This document shows, piece by piece, positions 30,441 to 38,693 of a DNA stretch of 47,091 nucleotides. Positions within the stretch are counted from its first letter, which is position 1; every line of letters starts with the position of its first letter. Both the position numbers and the translations under genes were made by a program. Under the pieces are notes generated by a model. The model saw only the letters and a list, made by a program, of their open reading frames with translations. It was not told the DNA's origin and searched no databases. The DNA is from JBAYFX01 sp041666965 (GTDB lineage: Bacteria; Patescibacteriota; Microgenomatia; UBA12405). The DNA lies in assembly GCA_041666965.1 (NCBI GenBank), contig JBAYFX010000004.1:1-47091 (forward strand), read 5' to 3'.

Positions 30441-31913
30441 TTAGGTACCAGTAAAACCAGCAATTTTTTTTACCACTCTTTGGCGGACTCCGTCAGTATA
30501 TAGGTAAAACTGATGACCTTTAAACTTTGAAATAATTTTTAAGGGAACAATAACGATGTTGGGAATGGAAATAGGCCAGTCGTATAATTTGATTCTAATT
30601 AGAAAATTGACAATACTTTGAGGCAAAATGGTAATTAGAATAAACATTAACATTATAATGGAAGGGTTATAGCTTTGTTCATTTTTTTTATAAAAATACC
30701 AAGGGACTTTATATTGGCGGCTTAGCTGATGCCTTCCTTGATTTATGAGTTTTAAATCGGTTTTAGTAATATCGCCAAACTGTAGGCCTAAGTTAACGAT
30801 ATCTGTACCAGGAAGGTACATAAGACCACCAAAATTGATAGTTGAAGGTCGGCATTGGTTGTAAAAAATGATTGCTTCGATTAAATGATCTTTGGTTTCT
30901 CCTGGTAAGTTAAAAATGTGGTCAAAAGAAAAACCCAATCCGTACTTGTGGCAAAGTTGCGAGACTTTAAGCACAGAGGCATTTGTTTCATGGCGGTTTA
31001 AATATTTATGGCGGTATTCCTCGTTGGCTGATTGGATACCCAGTTTCATCCAGTCGCAACCACCCTCGAGTAAGTATTTTACTGTTTGGTCAGTAACTAA
31101 TTGAGGATGAAAAAAACAAGCGAAAGGTAAATTAACCTTCTTTTTGTAGAGTAACATTAGATTTTTTAAACGGTCCATATCAATGGCCAGCACATCATCA
31201 CTAAACTCAACTCGACTAAATTTATATTTAACATAAGCGTTGACTAATTCGCTAGTTATGTTATCCGGATTTCGATAACGGAGGCGCTTTTGACCCATAT
31301 ATAGTTTTTGATAGATGTTATTTGAACAATATGAGCAAGCAAAAGGGCAACCGCGACTTCCCATAACCGAATAAGGTAGGGATTTTAAACCTTTAGGCAT
31401 AAGATTAAAAAATAGATCTTTATCAGGTGGAGGAAGAATATCTAGGTCAGTAATTAGCGGTGAGAGCGGATTTTTAACTATTTTGTTGCCTTTTCTAAAC
31501 CAAAGAGAAGGTGTTTTTGTGTAGTTACTATGAAAATTGGTAGCAAATTGGACTAAAGTATAATCGGCTTCTCCTAAAATGATGCCATCTATTACGATTT
31601 CCTTAAGAATTTCTTGGGGCACCGAATTGACATGGACGCCCCCAAATAAAATAAAAATATTTGGGTTAATAGTTTTAATAAAACGGGATTTAAGTACAGA
31701 CCACCAAAATTGGGATGAAAATGGAGAAAAGGCAACAATATCAGGTTTAAAACTATCAATTTTTGCTTTTATTGCTTGATTTTGCGAGTTATCGGATATG
31801 GGATATGAAAAATAAATCAAGTCAACAACTTGTCCGTGTAATTTTAAATTGGCTGATAAATATTCAATACCAATATTTTCAAAGTCTTTTTGGATAAATA
31901 GAATTTTTGTCAT
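30441..31913 (-). CDS. B12-binding radical SAM protein
   Basis: 490 residues. The cobalamin-binding-like domain covers about 1-150 (ILFIQKDFENIGIEYLSANL, VDLIYFSYP, IVAFSPFSSQFWWSVL, FILFGGVHVNSVPQEIL, IILGEADYTLVQF). The radical SAM barrel follows with GSRGCPFACSYCSNN (Cys 189, 193, 196), FSRVEFSDDVLAIDMDRLKN and WMKLGIQSANEEYRHKYLN. It ends with hydrophobic stretches near 430-470 (SIIMLMFILITILPQSIVN), suggesting membrane contact and a lipid-linked substrate, which is an inference. It opens a four-gene unit with a second radical SAM protein, a GT2 and a GT4. TAAAGT lies 5 nt before the ATG. Confidence 0.88.
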   Translation of the reverse strand: MTKILFIQKDFENIGIEYLSANLKLHGQVVDLIYFSYPISDNSQNQAIKAKIDSFKPDIVAFSPFSSQFWWSVLKSRFIKTINPNIFILFGGVHVNSVPQEILKEIVIDGIILGEADYTLVQFATNFHSNYTKTPSLWFRKGNKIVKNPLSPLITDLDILPPPDKDLFFNLMPKGLKSLPYSVMGSRGCPFACSYCSNNIYQKLYMGQKRLRYRNPDNITSELVNAYVKYKFSRVEFSDDVLAIDMDRLKNLMLLYKKKVNLPFACFFHPQLVTDQTVKYLLEGGCDWMKLGIQSANEEYRHKYLNRHETNASVLKVSQLCHKYGLGFSFDHIFNLPGETKDHLIEAIIFYNQCRPSTINFGGLMYLPGTDIVNLGLQFGDITKTDLKLINQGRHQLSRQYKVPWYFYKKNEQSYNPSIIMLMFILITILPQSIVNFLIRIKLYDWPISIPNIVIVPLKIISKFKGHQFYLYTDGVRQRVVKKIAGFTGT

Positions 31914-31918
31914 AATTT

Positions 31919-31924
31919 ACTTTA
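31919..31924 (-). promoter_or_regulatory. -10-like hexamer TAAAGT for the four-gene unit
   Basis: TAAAGT (4 of 6 matches) with a 5 nt gap (AAATT) before the ATG at 31913. It is a weak match, but it lies in the only gap within this long minus-strand run and has the usual spacing. Confidence 0.35.
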
Positions 31925-31930
31925 GCCTAA

Positions 31931-32905
31931 TTAGCCACCCTGGTAATGATTAGTAGAGGGATTTAGAGCGTGGGGCTGGAAAGATAAGTTTGATTTTAAA
32001 AATCCCAGGGGAAACAAGAAGCCATAATACAAATGAGAACTAATTAAGGTAACTATGGCTAAAAGTGAAGTAAGTAGAGGTTGAGAATAAAGAAAAATTA
32101 GGAAAGTGAAAAAACATAGGATTAAATATAACGCTAGTGGTAAAAACACTATGTAGAATGAAGTAAGTAAAAAAAATGGCAATAGCATAAGTAAATAGGC
32201 TAAAAAAAGGGTGGGGCAAAGGTAGCCGATTTTAAGACTGGTTTGAGGAAATAGCCGGGCAAAATGACCCCGATGAAGAGCGTAGCGGCCAATTTGGGTT
32301 AAGTAATCAAGTATGGCCCGACGGCGGTGGTGGAAAACAATTAAATCAGGATGATAGAGAATTTTTTTATTTAGCGAGTGGGTTATATTTAAGCATAAAA
32401 TGGTATCTTCACCAGGCCAATGGTGAGTATCGAAACCGGACACAGCGTCAAAATCGGTTTTTTTGACAATTAAATTGACTGAGGGGTAGTCCGTTACAAA
32501 ACGCGCTGGTTTTTGGGAATTACGGTATTGGCCGGCTCCCCCACTCCCAAACCAGCTACTAACTACTAAACCGGTAGCCTGGCGAGTCCAATCATCGGCA
32601 GGTGGTATTAACTGAGGGCCACAGAGGGCTGCCAACTCAGGGTTTTTGGAAAATTGAGCCTGAGCAATTTCAAGCCAGTTGGGGGCGGGATAAGAATCAT
32701 CATCTAGAAATGCCAAATAGTCCCCGCTAGCTTTTTTGGCGCCAAAATTTCTTTTTTGGGCGGGCGAGACAACCCCCGACACTTTGTCACTCACAACTAT
32801 TAATTCAAAATTTTTGTAGGTTTGGTGATTTAGAGCGGCAAGAGTTTCTTCTAAATATGGGTTAGAGACACGAATAGGAATAATAACGGTAAAGAGGGGT
32901 TTCAT
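31931..32905 (-). CDS. GT2 glycosyltransferase with C-terminal membrane segments
   Basis: 324 residues. LFTVIIPIRVSNPYLEETL opens the GT2 fold, FELIVVSDK follows, AQKRNFGAKKASGDYLAFLD leads into the DDDSYPAPNWL donor site, and HWPGEDTILCLNITH is the acceptor-side ED motif. A cluster of hydrophobic segments near 215-310 (TLFLAYLLMLLPFFLLTSFY and others) forms a membrane domain. I chose ATG 32905, which overlaps the upstream stop as ATGA; the frame extends 14 residues further without domain support. It is the last gene of the nine-gene overlapping run that starts at 43505. Confidence 0.9.
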   Translation of the reverse strand: MKPLFTVIIPIRVSNPYLEETLAALNHQTYKNFELIVVSDKVSGVVSPAQKRNFGAKKASGDYLAFLDDDSYPAPNWLEIAQAQFSKNPELAALCGPQLIPPADDWTRQATGLVVSSWFGSGGAGQYRNSQKPARFVTDYPSVNLIVKKTDFDAVSGFDTHHWPGEDTILCLNITHSLNKKILYHPDLIVFHHRRRAILDYLTQIGRYALHRGHFARLFPQTSLKIGYLCPTLFLAYLLMLLPFFLLTSFYIVFLPLALYLILCFFTFLIFLYSQPLLTSLLAIVTLISSHLYYGFLFPLGFLKSNLSFQPHALNPSTNHYQGG

Positions 32906-33702
32906 CCGGTGTTGACCCGCATAGATAATTCGGAATTGTAGGACCAACGTCGGGAATTGGAATCGTCATAATAGTGCCTGAGTCGGAGGCGGTAAAACAC
33001 GGCCAGAGCGTCGATAAAACTTCTCCAGATGACTCTAAGGCCGGCTGCGTGGGTTAGTGAGACAAAATCGTAATTTAATTTGATAGGAGCTTCGTAAATT
33101 CGTTTGAAACCGAGGTGGTAGGCGACAGCTAATATTTCCAAATCAAAAGCGTAATGTTTGACTAAAAGACGAGGTAAGGTTTTTACAAGTACTTTACGAC
33201 GAAAGATTTTTAACCCGGCTTGGGTGTCGGATATGGGAAGGTTTAAAAAAAGCCGGGTAAAAGTTTGCGCAAAAAAACTTAATATTCGACGTTCGAGTGG
33301 GTAATTGATTTGCGAGGCAGGGTGGCGTTTGGAGGCGCAAACTATATCGGCCTTGTACCATTCCAGGTGTTCAATTAATAGTGAAATTCCATTGGGGTCA
33401 ATTTCCATGCCGGCATCAATAAAAGAGATGTAGTCCCCCCGGGAATGGGCCATGCCGTAACGAACAGCGTAACCTTTGCCATAATTATTGGGGTAGCCAA
33501 TTACTTTTAGGTGGGCTAATTTTAAACCCTTAGCTCTTTGGTAAGACTGATCGATGTTGGTGCCGTCAACCACGACGATTAATTCAAAATTGTAGCGGAG
33601 TTGAGAAAGGGTGCGATGGATGGAGGTAATATCAGCTTTAATGGTGGCTTGTTGACGGTATACAGGGACAATGACTGATAAAAAGTGATTATTTGATTTC
33701 AT
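32902..33702 (-). CDS. DPM-like GT2 glycosyltransferase
   Basis: 266 residues. FLSVIVPVYRQQATIKADI, FELIVVVDGTNIDQSYQRAK, NYGKGYAVRYGMAHSRGDYI and SFIDAGMEIDP (donor site DAG in place of DAD), then PLERRILSFFAQTFTRLFLN and ISDTQAGLKIFRRKVL, match the DPM/polyprenyl-phosphate hexose synthase subfamily of GT2. It may make the lipid-linked donor for the GT-C proteins encoded in the same operon. I chose ATG 33702, where the fold starts; it overlaps the upstream GT4 stop by 14 bp. A longer frame to 33780 would lie wholly within that GT4 gene. Confidence 0.87.
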   Translation of the reverse strand: MKSNNHFLSVIVPVYRQQATIKADITSIHRTLSQLRYNFELIVVVDGTNIDQSYQRAKGLKLAHLKVIGYPNNYGKGYAVRYGMAHSRGDYISFIDAGMEIDPNGISLLIEHLEWYKADIVCASKRHPASQINYPLERRILSFFAQTFTRLFLNLPISDTQAGLKIFRRKVLVKTLPRLLVKHYAFDLEILAVAYHLGFKRIYEAPIKLNYDFVSLTHAAGLRVIWRSFIDALAVFYRLRLRHYYDDSNSRRWSYNSELSMRVNTG

Positions 33703-34762
33703 AGGACAATAATTGGTAGGTTGAAAGAGTTTGCAAGGCGGTTTGGCGCCAAGAAAAAACTGACGCCCGCGTAAGACCATCTTGGGATAATTTTTTTTGA
33801 TATGAGGGAGAGGACCAGACGGCAGTTAGGGCGTGACTTAAACTAATTTGAGATGTTGGATCAAAGAATTCTCCCTGGTAATCCATGACTTCGGTTAAAG
33901 AGGAGCCGATGGCGTAGACTACCGGGCAACCACAGGCCATGGCTTCAACAGGGGTCAAGCCGAACCCCTCAGACAGAGAGGGTTGGCAATAAAGAGTGGC
34001 TAAAGAATAGAGGGCGGGCATGTCTGAGTCGGGTATAAATCCGGTTAAAGTCACCTGGTTTTTGTGATTTTGAAGCCAAAGTAAATCTTTATTCCAGGGA
34101 TTGTTTTCCACCTGCGATTTTGTGGCAGCGGCACCGGCAATTACTAGGGGATAGTTTAGACTTTGACAAGTTTTAACCAATAAGGGAATGTTTTTACTGG
34201 TATTAATGTCGCCAACATATAAAACAAACCGAGGAGGCAGGTGGTAAAGTTTTTTGACTTTATTTAAGAGGGTGGTGTCGGTCACCGGGTGATAGTTGTC
34301 GGGGGCTGAAAGCCAAGTGGTGTAAATGCGATCTTTGGGAAATGAAGTGTGGCGGGTAATGCTATATTTGGAGAAATGGGAGATGGTAATTATGTAGCTG
34401 GCTTTTAGTAGACGCTTTTTTTGTAAATACCAGTTAATACTACCTTTAATGCCAACAGGAAAAAGATGGGGTAGCTCGAGGGGGATAAGATCGGGTACGG
34501 TAACAATAAAGGGAAGCTTGGGAACCGGTGCGAGACTGGGGAAGAAGGGTTGAAAATAAGGAACGTGGAGAATGTGGGCCTCGGAAAGGATAGGTTGGGG
34601 GGGAGTGAAGGTAAGAAGTTTGAAGCATTTATAGTCAGGGTTAGAATTTATCTCGTTTTCTAGGGCCGGAACTAAGTGGCGTAAATAATAACCCATACCA
34701 CGTTGGCGGTTACCGTCACTTAGGGGCGAAATATCAAGGGCGATGTTTATTTTTGGTTTCAT
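33689..34762 (-). CDS. GT4 glycosyltransferase (MtfB-like)
   Basis: 357 residues. INIALDISPLSDGNRQRGMG and YYLRHLVPAL open the N-terminal half, as in mannosyltransferase-type GT4 enzymes; ILHVPYFQPFFPSLAP and FIVTVPDLIPLELP follow. The C-terminal half has PRFVLYVGDINTSKNIPLLV, YPLVIAGAAA, VTLTGFIPDSDMPALYSLAT and PSLSEGFGLTPVEAMACGCP, with the ExxxxxxxE pair intact. It is a retaining transfer from a nucleotide sugar. It overlaps the upstream GT2 by 29 bp and the downstream DPM-like GT2 by 14 bp. Confidence 0.92.
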   Translation of the reverse strand: MKPKINIALDISPLSDGNRQRGMGYYLRHLVPALENEINSNPDYKCFKLLTFTPPQPILSEAHILHVPYFQPFFPSLAPVPKLPFIVTVPDLIPLELPHLFPVGIKGSINWYLQKKRLLKASYIITISHFSKYSITRHTSFPKDRIYTTWLSAPDNYHPVTDTTLLNKVKKLYHLPPRFVLYVGDINTSKNIPLLVKTCQSLNYPLVIAGAAATKSQVENNPWNKDLLWLQNHKNQVTLTGFIPDSDMPALYSLATLYCQPSLSEGFGLTPVEAMACGCPVVYAIGSSLTEVMDYQGEFFDPTSQISLSHALTAVWSSPSYQKKLSQDGLTRASVFSWRQTALQTLSTYQLLSYEIK

Positions 34763-35516
34763 ATAGTTTGGTGTAAGCTAGAGGAAATCTTAAAGAAGAG
34801 TACCACGCCCAGACAAAACCGGGAAAGCCGTCCTCGTATCCTTTGTGGCGAAAATAGATTAAGCAAAAAGTGATAATTGGTTTAAAAATAAAATAACTAA
34901 TAAAGTTAATGAAAGATGGGTATATTTTGGCTTTTTGTAAATCAAGGGCAATGTGGGAGGTATAACGATTGTTGCGCTCTAAGTAACGGGTAAAAGTCGG
35001 ATCAGAATAGTGGTCCAGTACTGAGGTTAAATGTCCGATAGTACCATTGACGGTTACTTGCTCATGAACGCTTAGGCAGGGTAAGTAGGCTTTACCACGG
35101 CGGTAAAGGCGAATGGTGGGATCGGGGTATGCTCCCCCCTTAGTTAGAAAGCGGCCCAAAAAAAAGTTACGACGGTTAATCCAAAAGGCGGAGTATTTAG
35201 TAAAGTTTTTGTTTGTTATTTTTTGAATTTCTCGGGCAAGCGTGGGAGTTACAACTTCATCAGCGTCTAGTTGGAGAATCCAGCTTCCCCGACACTTATC
35301 TATGGCTGCTTGTTTGTTTTTATGAAACATAATGTGATTTGGACCGGAAATAATTTTGACTTTAGAAAAAGTTCTAGCCAGTTTGACAGTAGAGTCGGTT
35401 GAATCGGCGTCATAAATAACAATTTCGTCCACCCAGGAGTGGACTGCTTTTAAGCACCGTAAAATGTTTGATTCTTCGTTGAAGGTGGCTATGGCTACAG
35501 AAATTATGGGCTTCAT
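34734..35516 (-). CDS. GT2 glycosyltransferase (WaaE/KdtX-like)
   Basis: 260 residues. ISVAIATFNEESNILRCLKA, VDEIVIYDADSTDSTVKLA and GSWILQLDADEVVTPTLARE are the hallmark order of the LPS-core beta-1,4-glucosyltransferase (WaaE/KdtX-like) GT2 subfamily. LYRRGKAYLPCLSVHEQVTV and LDHYSDPTFTRYLERNNRYT complete it. A hydrophobic segment near 200-220 (FIFKPIITFCLIYF) may touch the membrane. In CPR this need not act on LPS; the acceptor is unknown. It overlaps the upstream GT-C gene as ATGA (35513-35516). Confidence 0.9.
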   Translation of the reverse strand: MKPIISVAIATFNEESNILRCLKAVHSWVDEIVIYDADSTDSTVKLARTFSKVKIISGPNHIMFHKNKQAAIDKCRGSWILQLDADEVVTPTLAREIQKITNKNFTKYSAFWINRRNFFLGRFLTKGGAYPDPTIRLYRRGKAYLPCLSVHEQVTVNGTIGHLTSVLDHYSDPTFTRYLERNNRYTSHIALDLQKAKIYPSFINFISYFIFKPIITFCLIYFRHKGYEDGFPGFVWAWYSSLRFPLAYTKLYETKNKHRP

Positions 35517-37114
35517 TTGATGTATATTTTAAAGGTTGGGGGGTAGCTTTGATAAGAGATAGTTTTTTGGGGCTGAAGATTGGATAACTCGGAGGGGGCG
35601 GCGACAACTAAAGAACCAGGGGGGATTTGATCCCAGGGGGGAACGTGGAAGGTAATGTTGTCAAGCTGATCGACAGTTGAAAAGCCAAACTTGTCAGGAG
35701 GAGTTAGCTGAATTTTTGGTTGGAGCTGAGAGGGAGGGTATTGGGAAAAGAAAAGATAGAGAATATAGGGTTGGTCGTAGACATTGGTAATATATACATT
35801 TTGATATTGAGAAATTTGGGGCTTAAGGTAGCTTACTAATTCTTTGGTACCCATGTTCCAGGAAAAGGGATAGCGTTGTTGATAGTGACGAAAATAAGCA
35901 TCAACATAATAAATAAAGTTAAAAATAAACAACAAGAATAAAGGAATAATAATTAGCTTTGATTTAAGTTCAAAAAGAGTGTAGACACCCAGAGTAGTAA
36001 TTAGAGTTAGGGGAACGACAAGGGGTAGAGCTCTGAGAGCTGAGGGGGACTGAAAAGTTAGCGAAGCAGCAAGTGGTGAGACTAAAAGCCAACAAATAAT
36101 TAGGGGGAAAAGTTTGGGAAAACTGGTTAACTTAAATAGACCGAGAATAAATAAGGGTAGAGTAATTAGTAGGAGTTGACCAACCTGGGGTACCTTGGAA
36201 CGGGGTACTTCGTCACCTACCAAAAAGAGAAAGTTAAAGTTAAAGTGAGACAAATAATGGTCGAGCCAGGCCAAACCATATTCTAGGCGATAGTTGTGTA
36301 AAACTCTGTCAGTCAAACTTAATGTTGTTACATGATGATTGAGGAGTTCTTCGGACCGGGAGCGGGGACCGGGATCGGCGGTAAAGCCAACACCACCAAA
36401 GCGGGCAGCTCCACCGCTATTAACGAAAGATACTAAAACCGGAGTAACTAAAAAGAGTCCAAAAACCAGTGAAATAATTAAGTGTTTAGGAAATTTTACT
36501 AAAGATTTAATGTTAATTAAAAAGTAGGAAATGGCCAGAAGTGGCGACACAATTCGAGCGGAATGATATAAATAAAGCGAACTAGCAAACATTAACACAA
36601 AAAGAAGTAGTCGACTTAAATGACGGGTATTTAGATAACTATAAAAAAAGTAAGTACCAATAATAATTAAAGACAAGGCGCTGCCACTTTCCCAAGCACC
36701 GCGGGAGAAATGAATATGCCAGGGAGAGAGCGACAATAATAAGGTAGCCATATAAGCAAAAGAGAAGTTTTTAGTTAGCAGAATCAAAAGACGATAGAAG
36801 AAAAACAAGCCAACAAGACTAAGGAACAGATTGGGAAGGCGAACAACCAGGGTATTGAGACCAAATACAGCAATAATTGGTAAATCCAGGTAGACGTAAC
36901 CGCCAGGTTTGTAATCGCTAAAAGATTTAAAGTGGAGTGGCCAGACGGCACCATGCTCGTCCCGGCCAGTAAGCAAGAGACTGTAGGCATTGTAACCCAG
37001 GGCGGCTTCGTCTGGGTTTAGGGCAGGATATGTACCAATAGACCAGAAACGAACCAGAACAGAAATCAAAACTAGAATGGTGATTAGGAGCCGATTAAGG
37101 GCGGTGGTAGACAT
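35513..37114 (-). CDS. GT-C glycosyltransferase, GT39/ArnT-like, GYNAYSLL subfamily
   Basis: 533 residues. After the first membrane segment an outside loop reads YPALNPDEAALGYNAYSLLL (Asp 35, Glu 36), the catalytic-loop acidic pair of GT-C enzymes, followed by WPLHFKSFSDYKPGGYVYL. About eleven more hydrophobic segments follow, then a soluble C-terminal ectodomain from about 420 (VYITNVYDQPYILYLFFSQY, DQLDNITFHVP). Such enzymes transfer a sugar from polyprenyl phosphate outside the membrane; donor and acceptor are unknown. The loop that carries RDS in a paralog reads FQSPSALRALPL here. It is a close paralog of the next three GT-C genes. It overlaps its upstream neighbour by 20 bp. Confidence 0.85.
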   Translation of the reverse strand: MSTTALNRLLITILVLISVLVRFWSIGTYPALNPDEAALGYNAYSLLLTGRDEHGAVWPLHFKSFSDYKPGGYVYLDLPIIAVFGLNTLVVRLPNLFLSLVGLFFFYRLLILLTKNFSFAYMATLLLSLSPWHIHFSRGAWESGSALSLIIIGTYFFYSYLNTRHLSRLLLFVLMFASSLYLYHSARIVSPLLAISYFLINIKSLVKFPKHLIISLVFGLFLVTPVLVSFVNSGGAARFGGVGFTADPGPRSRSEELLNHHVTTLSLTDRVLHNYRLEYGLAWLDHYLSHFNFNFLFLVGDEVPRSKVPQVGQLLLITLPLFILGLFKLTSFPKLFPLIICWLLVSPLAASLTFQSPSALRALPLVVPLTLITTLGVYTLFELKSKLIIIPLFLLFIFNFIYYVDAYFRHYQQRYPFSWNMGTKELVSYLKPQISQYQNVYITNVYDQPYILYLFFSQYPPSQLQPKIQLTPPDKFGFSTVDQLDNITFHVPPWDQIPPGSLVVAAPSELSNLQPQKTISYQSYPPTFKIYIK

Positions 37115-38693
37115 AGTAGGTAGACAGATTATTAATGGAAGAAATTGGAGTTAAGTCGTCTAGATTAATCCCTTGGCGCATAACCTCATCAAAACTAATA
37201 ACAGCGTAAACACTAGATGAGCGGGAGAGTTGACTAAAATTAATGGGACCAAAAGTAATGTTGTCAATTTGGGAAACACTGCCAGTGTCAGGTCCGAACT
37301 GGGAAAAGCTAGAAGAAGACTGATAGCGGGCGGGAGAGTAACCGGAGTAAAAAAGATAAAAGATGTATGGTTGGCCGTAAAAATCAGAAAAATAAAGGTG
37401 CTGGTATTTCGATTGATTTTCAATTAATAATTCTGAGGCTTGCCGGTTACCATACAACCAATCAAAGGGGGTGACCCGAACCAAATGGTTGTAGTAAGAG
37501 TCTAGATATAGGACAAAACTGAAGGAGGCAACAATAAATACAGAACCTAAAGACAGGTATTTTAGAAACCTGGATTTAATGTTAAATAAATAGTAGACAC
37601 CTAAAGCAGAAAAGAAAGCTAGGGGAATAGACAGCGATTGGGAGCGGACGGCGGAAACTGAATCACGGGTTAAGGCAGAAGGAATTGGGGCAAAAATTAA
37701 CCAGAGAAAGAAGAATATAAATATAGGTTTATTGCGGGGGGTAAAACGGTGAAATAGTCCTAAGGGAAGGAGAAATATAGATGGTAATAATAGTAAACCA
37801 AGGTAGGGGGCGGAGTGACGGGGATTGGGCCAATCACCTGAGGTGAAAAGAAATTTAGGACTAAGATGGTTAAAGTAGCGGCTAAGGAATTGATATAAAT
37901 AATGAACTGAGCGATTGTGAAGCAGATTGTAATCTAGCTGACCACCCTCGGTAATTATTTGATTGGTTTCGGTGAGAGCGGGAGGATAAGAAAAGAGACT
38001 AACAACTTTAAGCCTGGATGAATCAGCGTTAAGTAAACCAAGAAGCAGGGGGATGGCTAGAACAAATAGGGGCAAAAAGAATCGGGAAACATTTTTAAGA
38101 TTAAATAGTGGAGGAAAAGTTACAGCCGAGGCGAGCATTATTAGGGGAACAATGAGCTTGGCGGCCTGGTAACTATAAAGACTTACCCCGGCTACTAAGG
38201 CTGACAAAAAGTAACGTCGTGAGGAAAAAAGAGTTACAAATAAAAGGAGAAGAAAAGATAGCAGATTAGTTTCCCAAGCACCACGGGAAAAATGAAGATT
38301 GAATGGAGAAAAAACTACAAACAAGCCCGTTAGAAAACAAAGAAGTGGTGGTAAACCACGACGACGAAGAAAATGGATAAGTAAGACACCGGTTAGGGAA
38401 CCGATAAGAGCTGAGGGGAAGCGGACAGCGAAAGTATTTAGGCCAAATATTGCTACCGAGGGGAGAGTCAGGTAGATGTAAAGACCGGGCTTATAGTCGC
38501 CAAAGGACTTAAAAATTAGAGGCCAGGAGACGCCATGCTCGTCGGCGCCGGTAAGTAGGAGACTATAGGCGTTGTAGCCGATAGCGGCCTCGTCCCACAA
38601 TAATGGTGGATAACTAGTTAATTTATATAAGCGTAACGTTAGTCCTAGAGCAAAAACTAAAAATAGTAATAGTAAATAGACTTTAGTGTTCAT
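37095..38693 (-). CDS. GT-C glycosyltransferase, GT39/ArnT-like, GYNAYSLL subfamily
   Basis: 532 residues, the closest paralog of the gene at 35513-37114. The outside loop is YPPLLWDEAAIGYNAYSLLL (Asp 34, Glu 35), then GADEHGVSWPLIFKSFGDYK. FSRGAWETNLLSFLLLLF and ALTRDSVSAVRSQSLSIPLA are the conserved later segments; the RDS triplet is intact here. The C-terminal ectodomain has LYFSDFYGQPYIFYLFYSGY and SQIDNITFGPINF, matching its neighbour. This suggests a recent tandem duplication with divergence. It overlaps its neighbours by 11 and 20 bp. Confidence 0.86.
   Translation of the reverse strand: MNTKVYLLLLFLVFALGLTLRLYKLTSYPPLLWDEAAIGYNAYSLLLTGADEHGVSWPLIFKSFGDYKPGLYIYLTLPSVAIFGLNTFAVRFPSALIGSLTGVLLIHFLRRRGLPPLLCFLTGLFVVFSPFNLHFSRGAWETNLLSFLLLLFVTLFSSRRYFLSALVAGVSLYSYQAAKLIVPLIMLASAVTFPPLFNLKNVSRFFLPLFVLAIPLLLGLLNADSSRLKVVSLFSYPPALTETNQIITEGGQLDYNLLHNRSVHYLYQFLSRYFNHLSPKFLFTSGDWPNPRHSAPYLGLLLLPSIFLLPLGLFHRFTPRNKPIFIFFFLWLIFAPIPSALTRDSVSAVRSQSLSIPLAFFSALGVYYLFNIKSRFLKYLSLGSVFIVASFSFVLYLDSYYNHLVRVTPFDWLYGNRQASELLIENQSKYQHLYFSDFYGQPYIFYLFYSGYSPARYQSSSSFSQFGPDTGSVSQIDNITFGPINFSQLSRSSSVYAVISFDEVMRQGINLDDLTPISSINNLSTYYVYHRP

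Noticed and set aside
33703..33780. N-terminal extension of the DPM-like GT2
   Set aside because: It lies within the upstream GT4 coding sequence and precedes the first strand of the fold without any similarity to the family.
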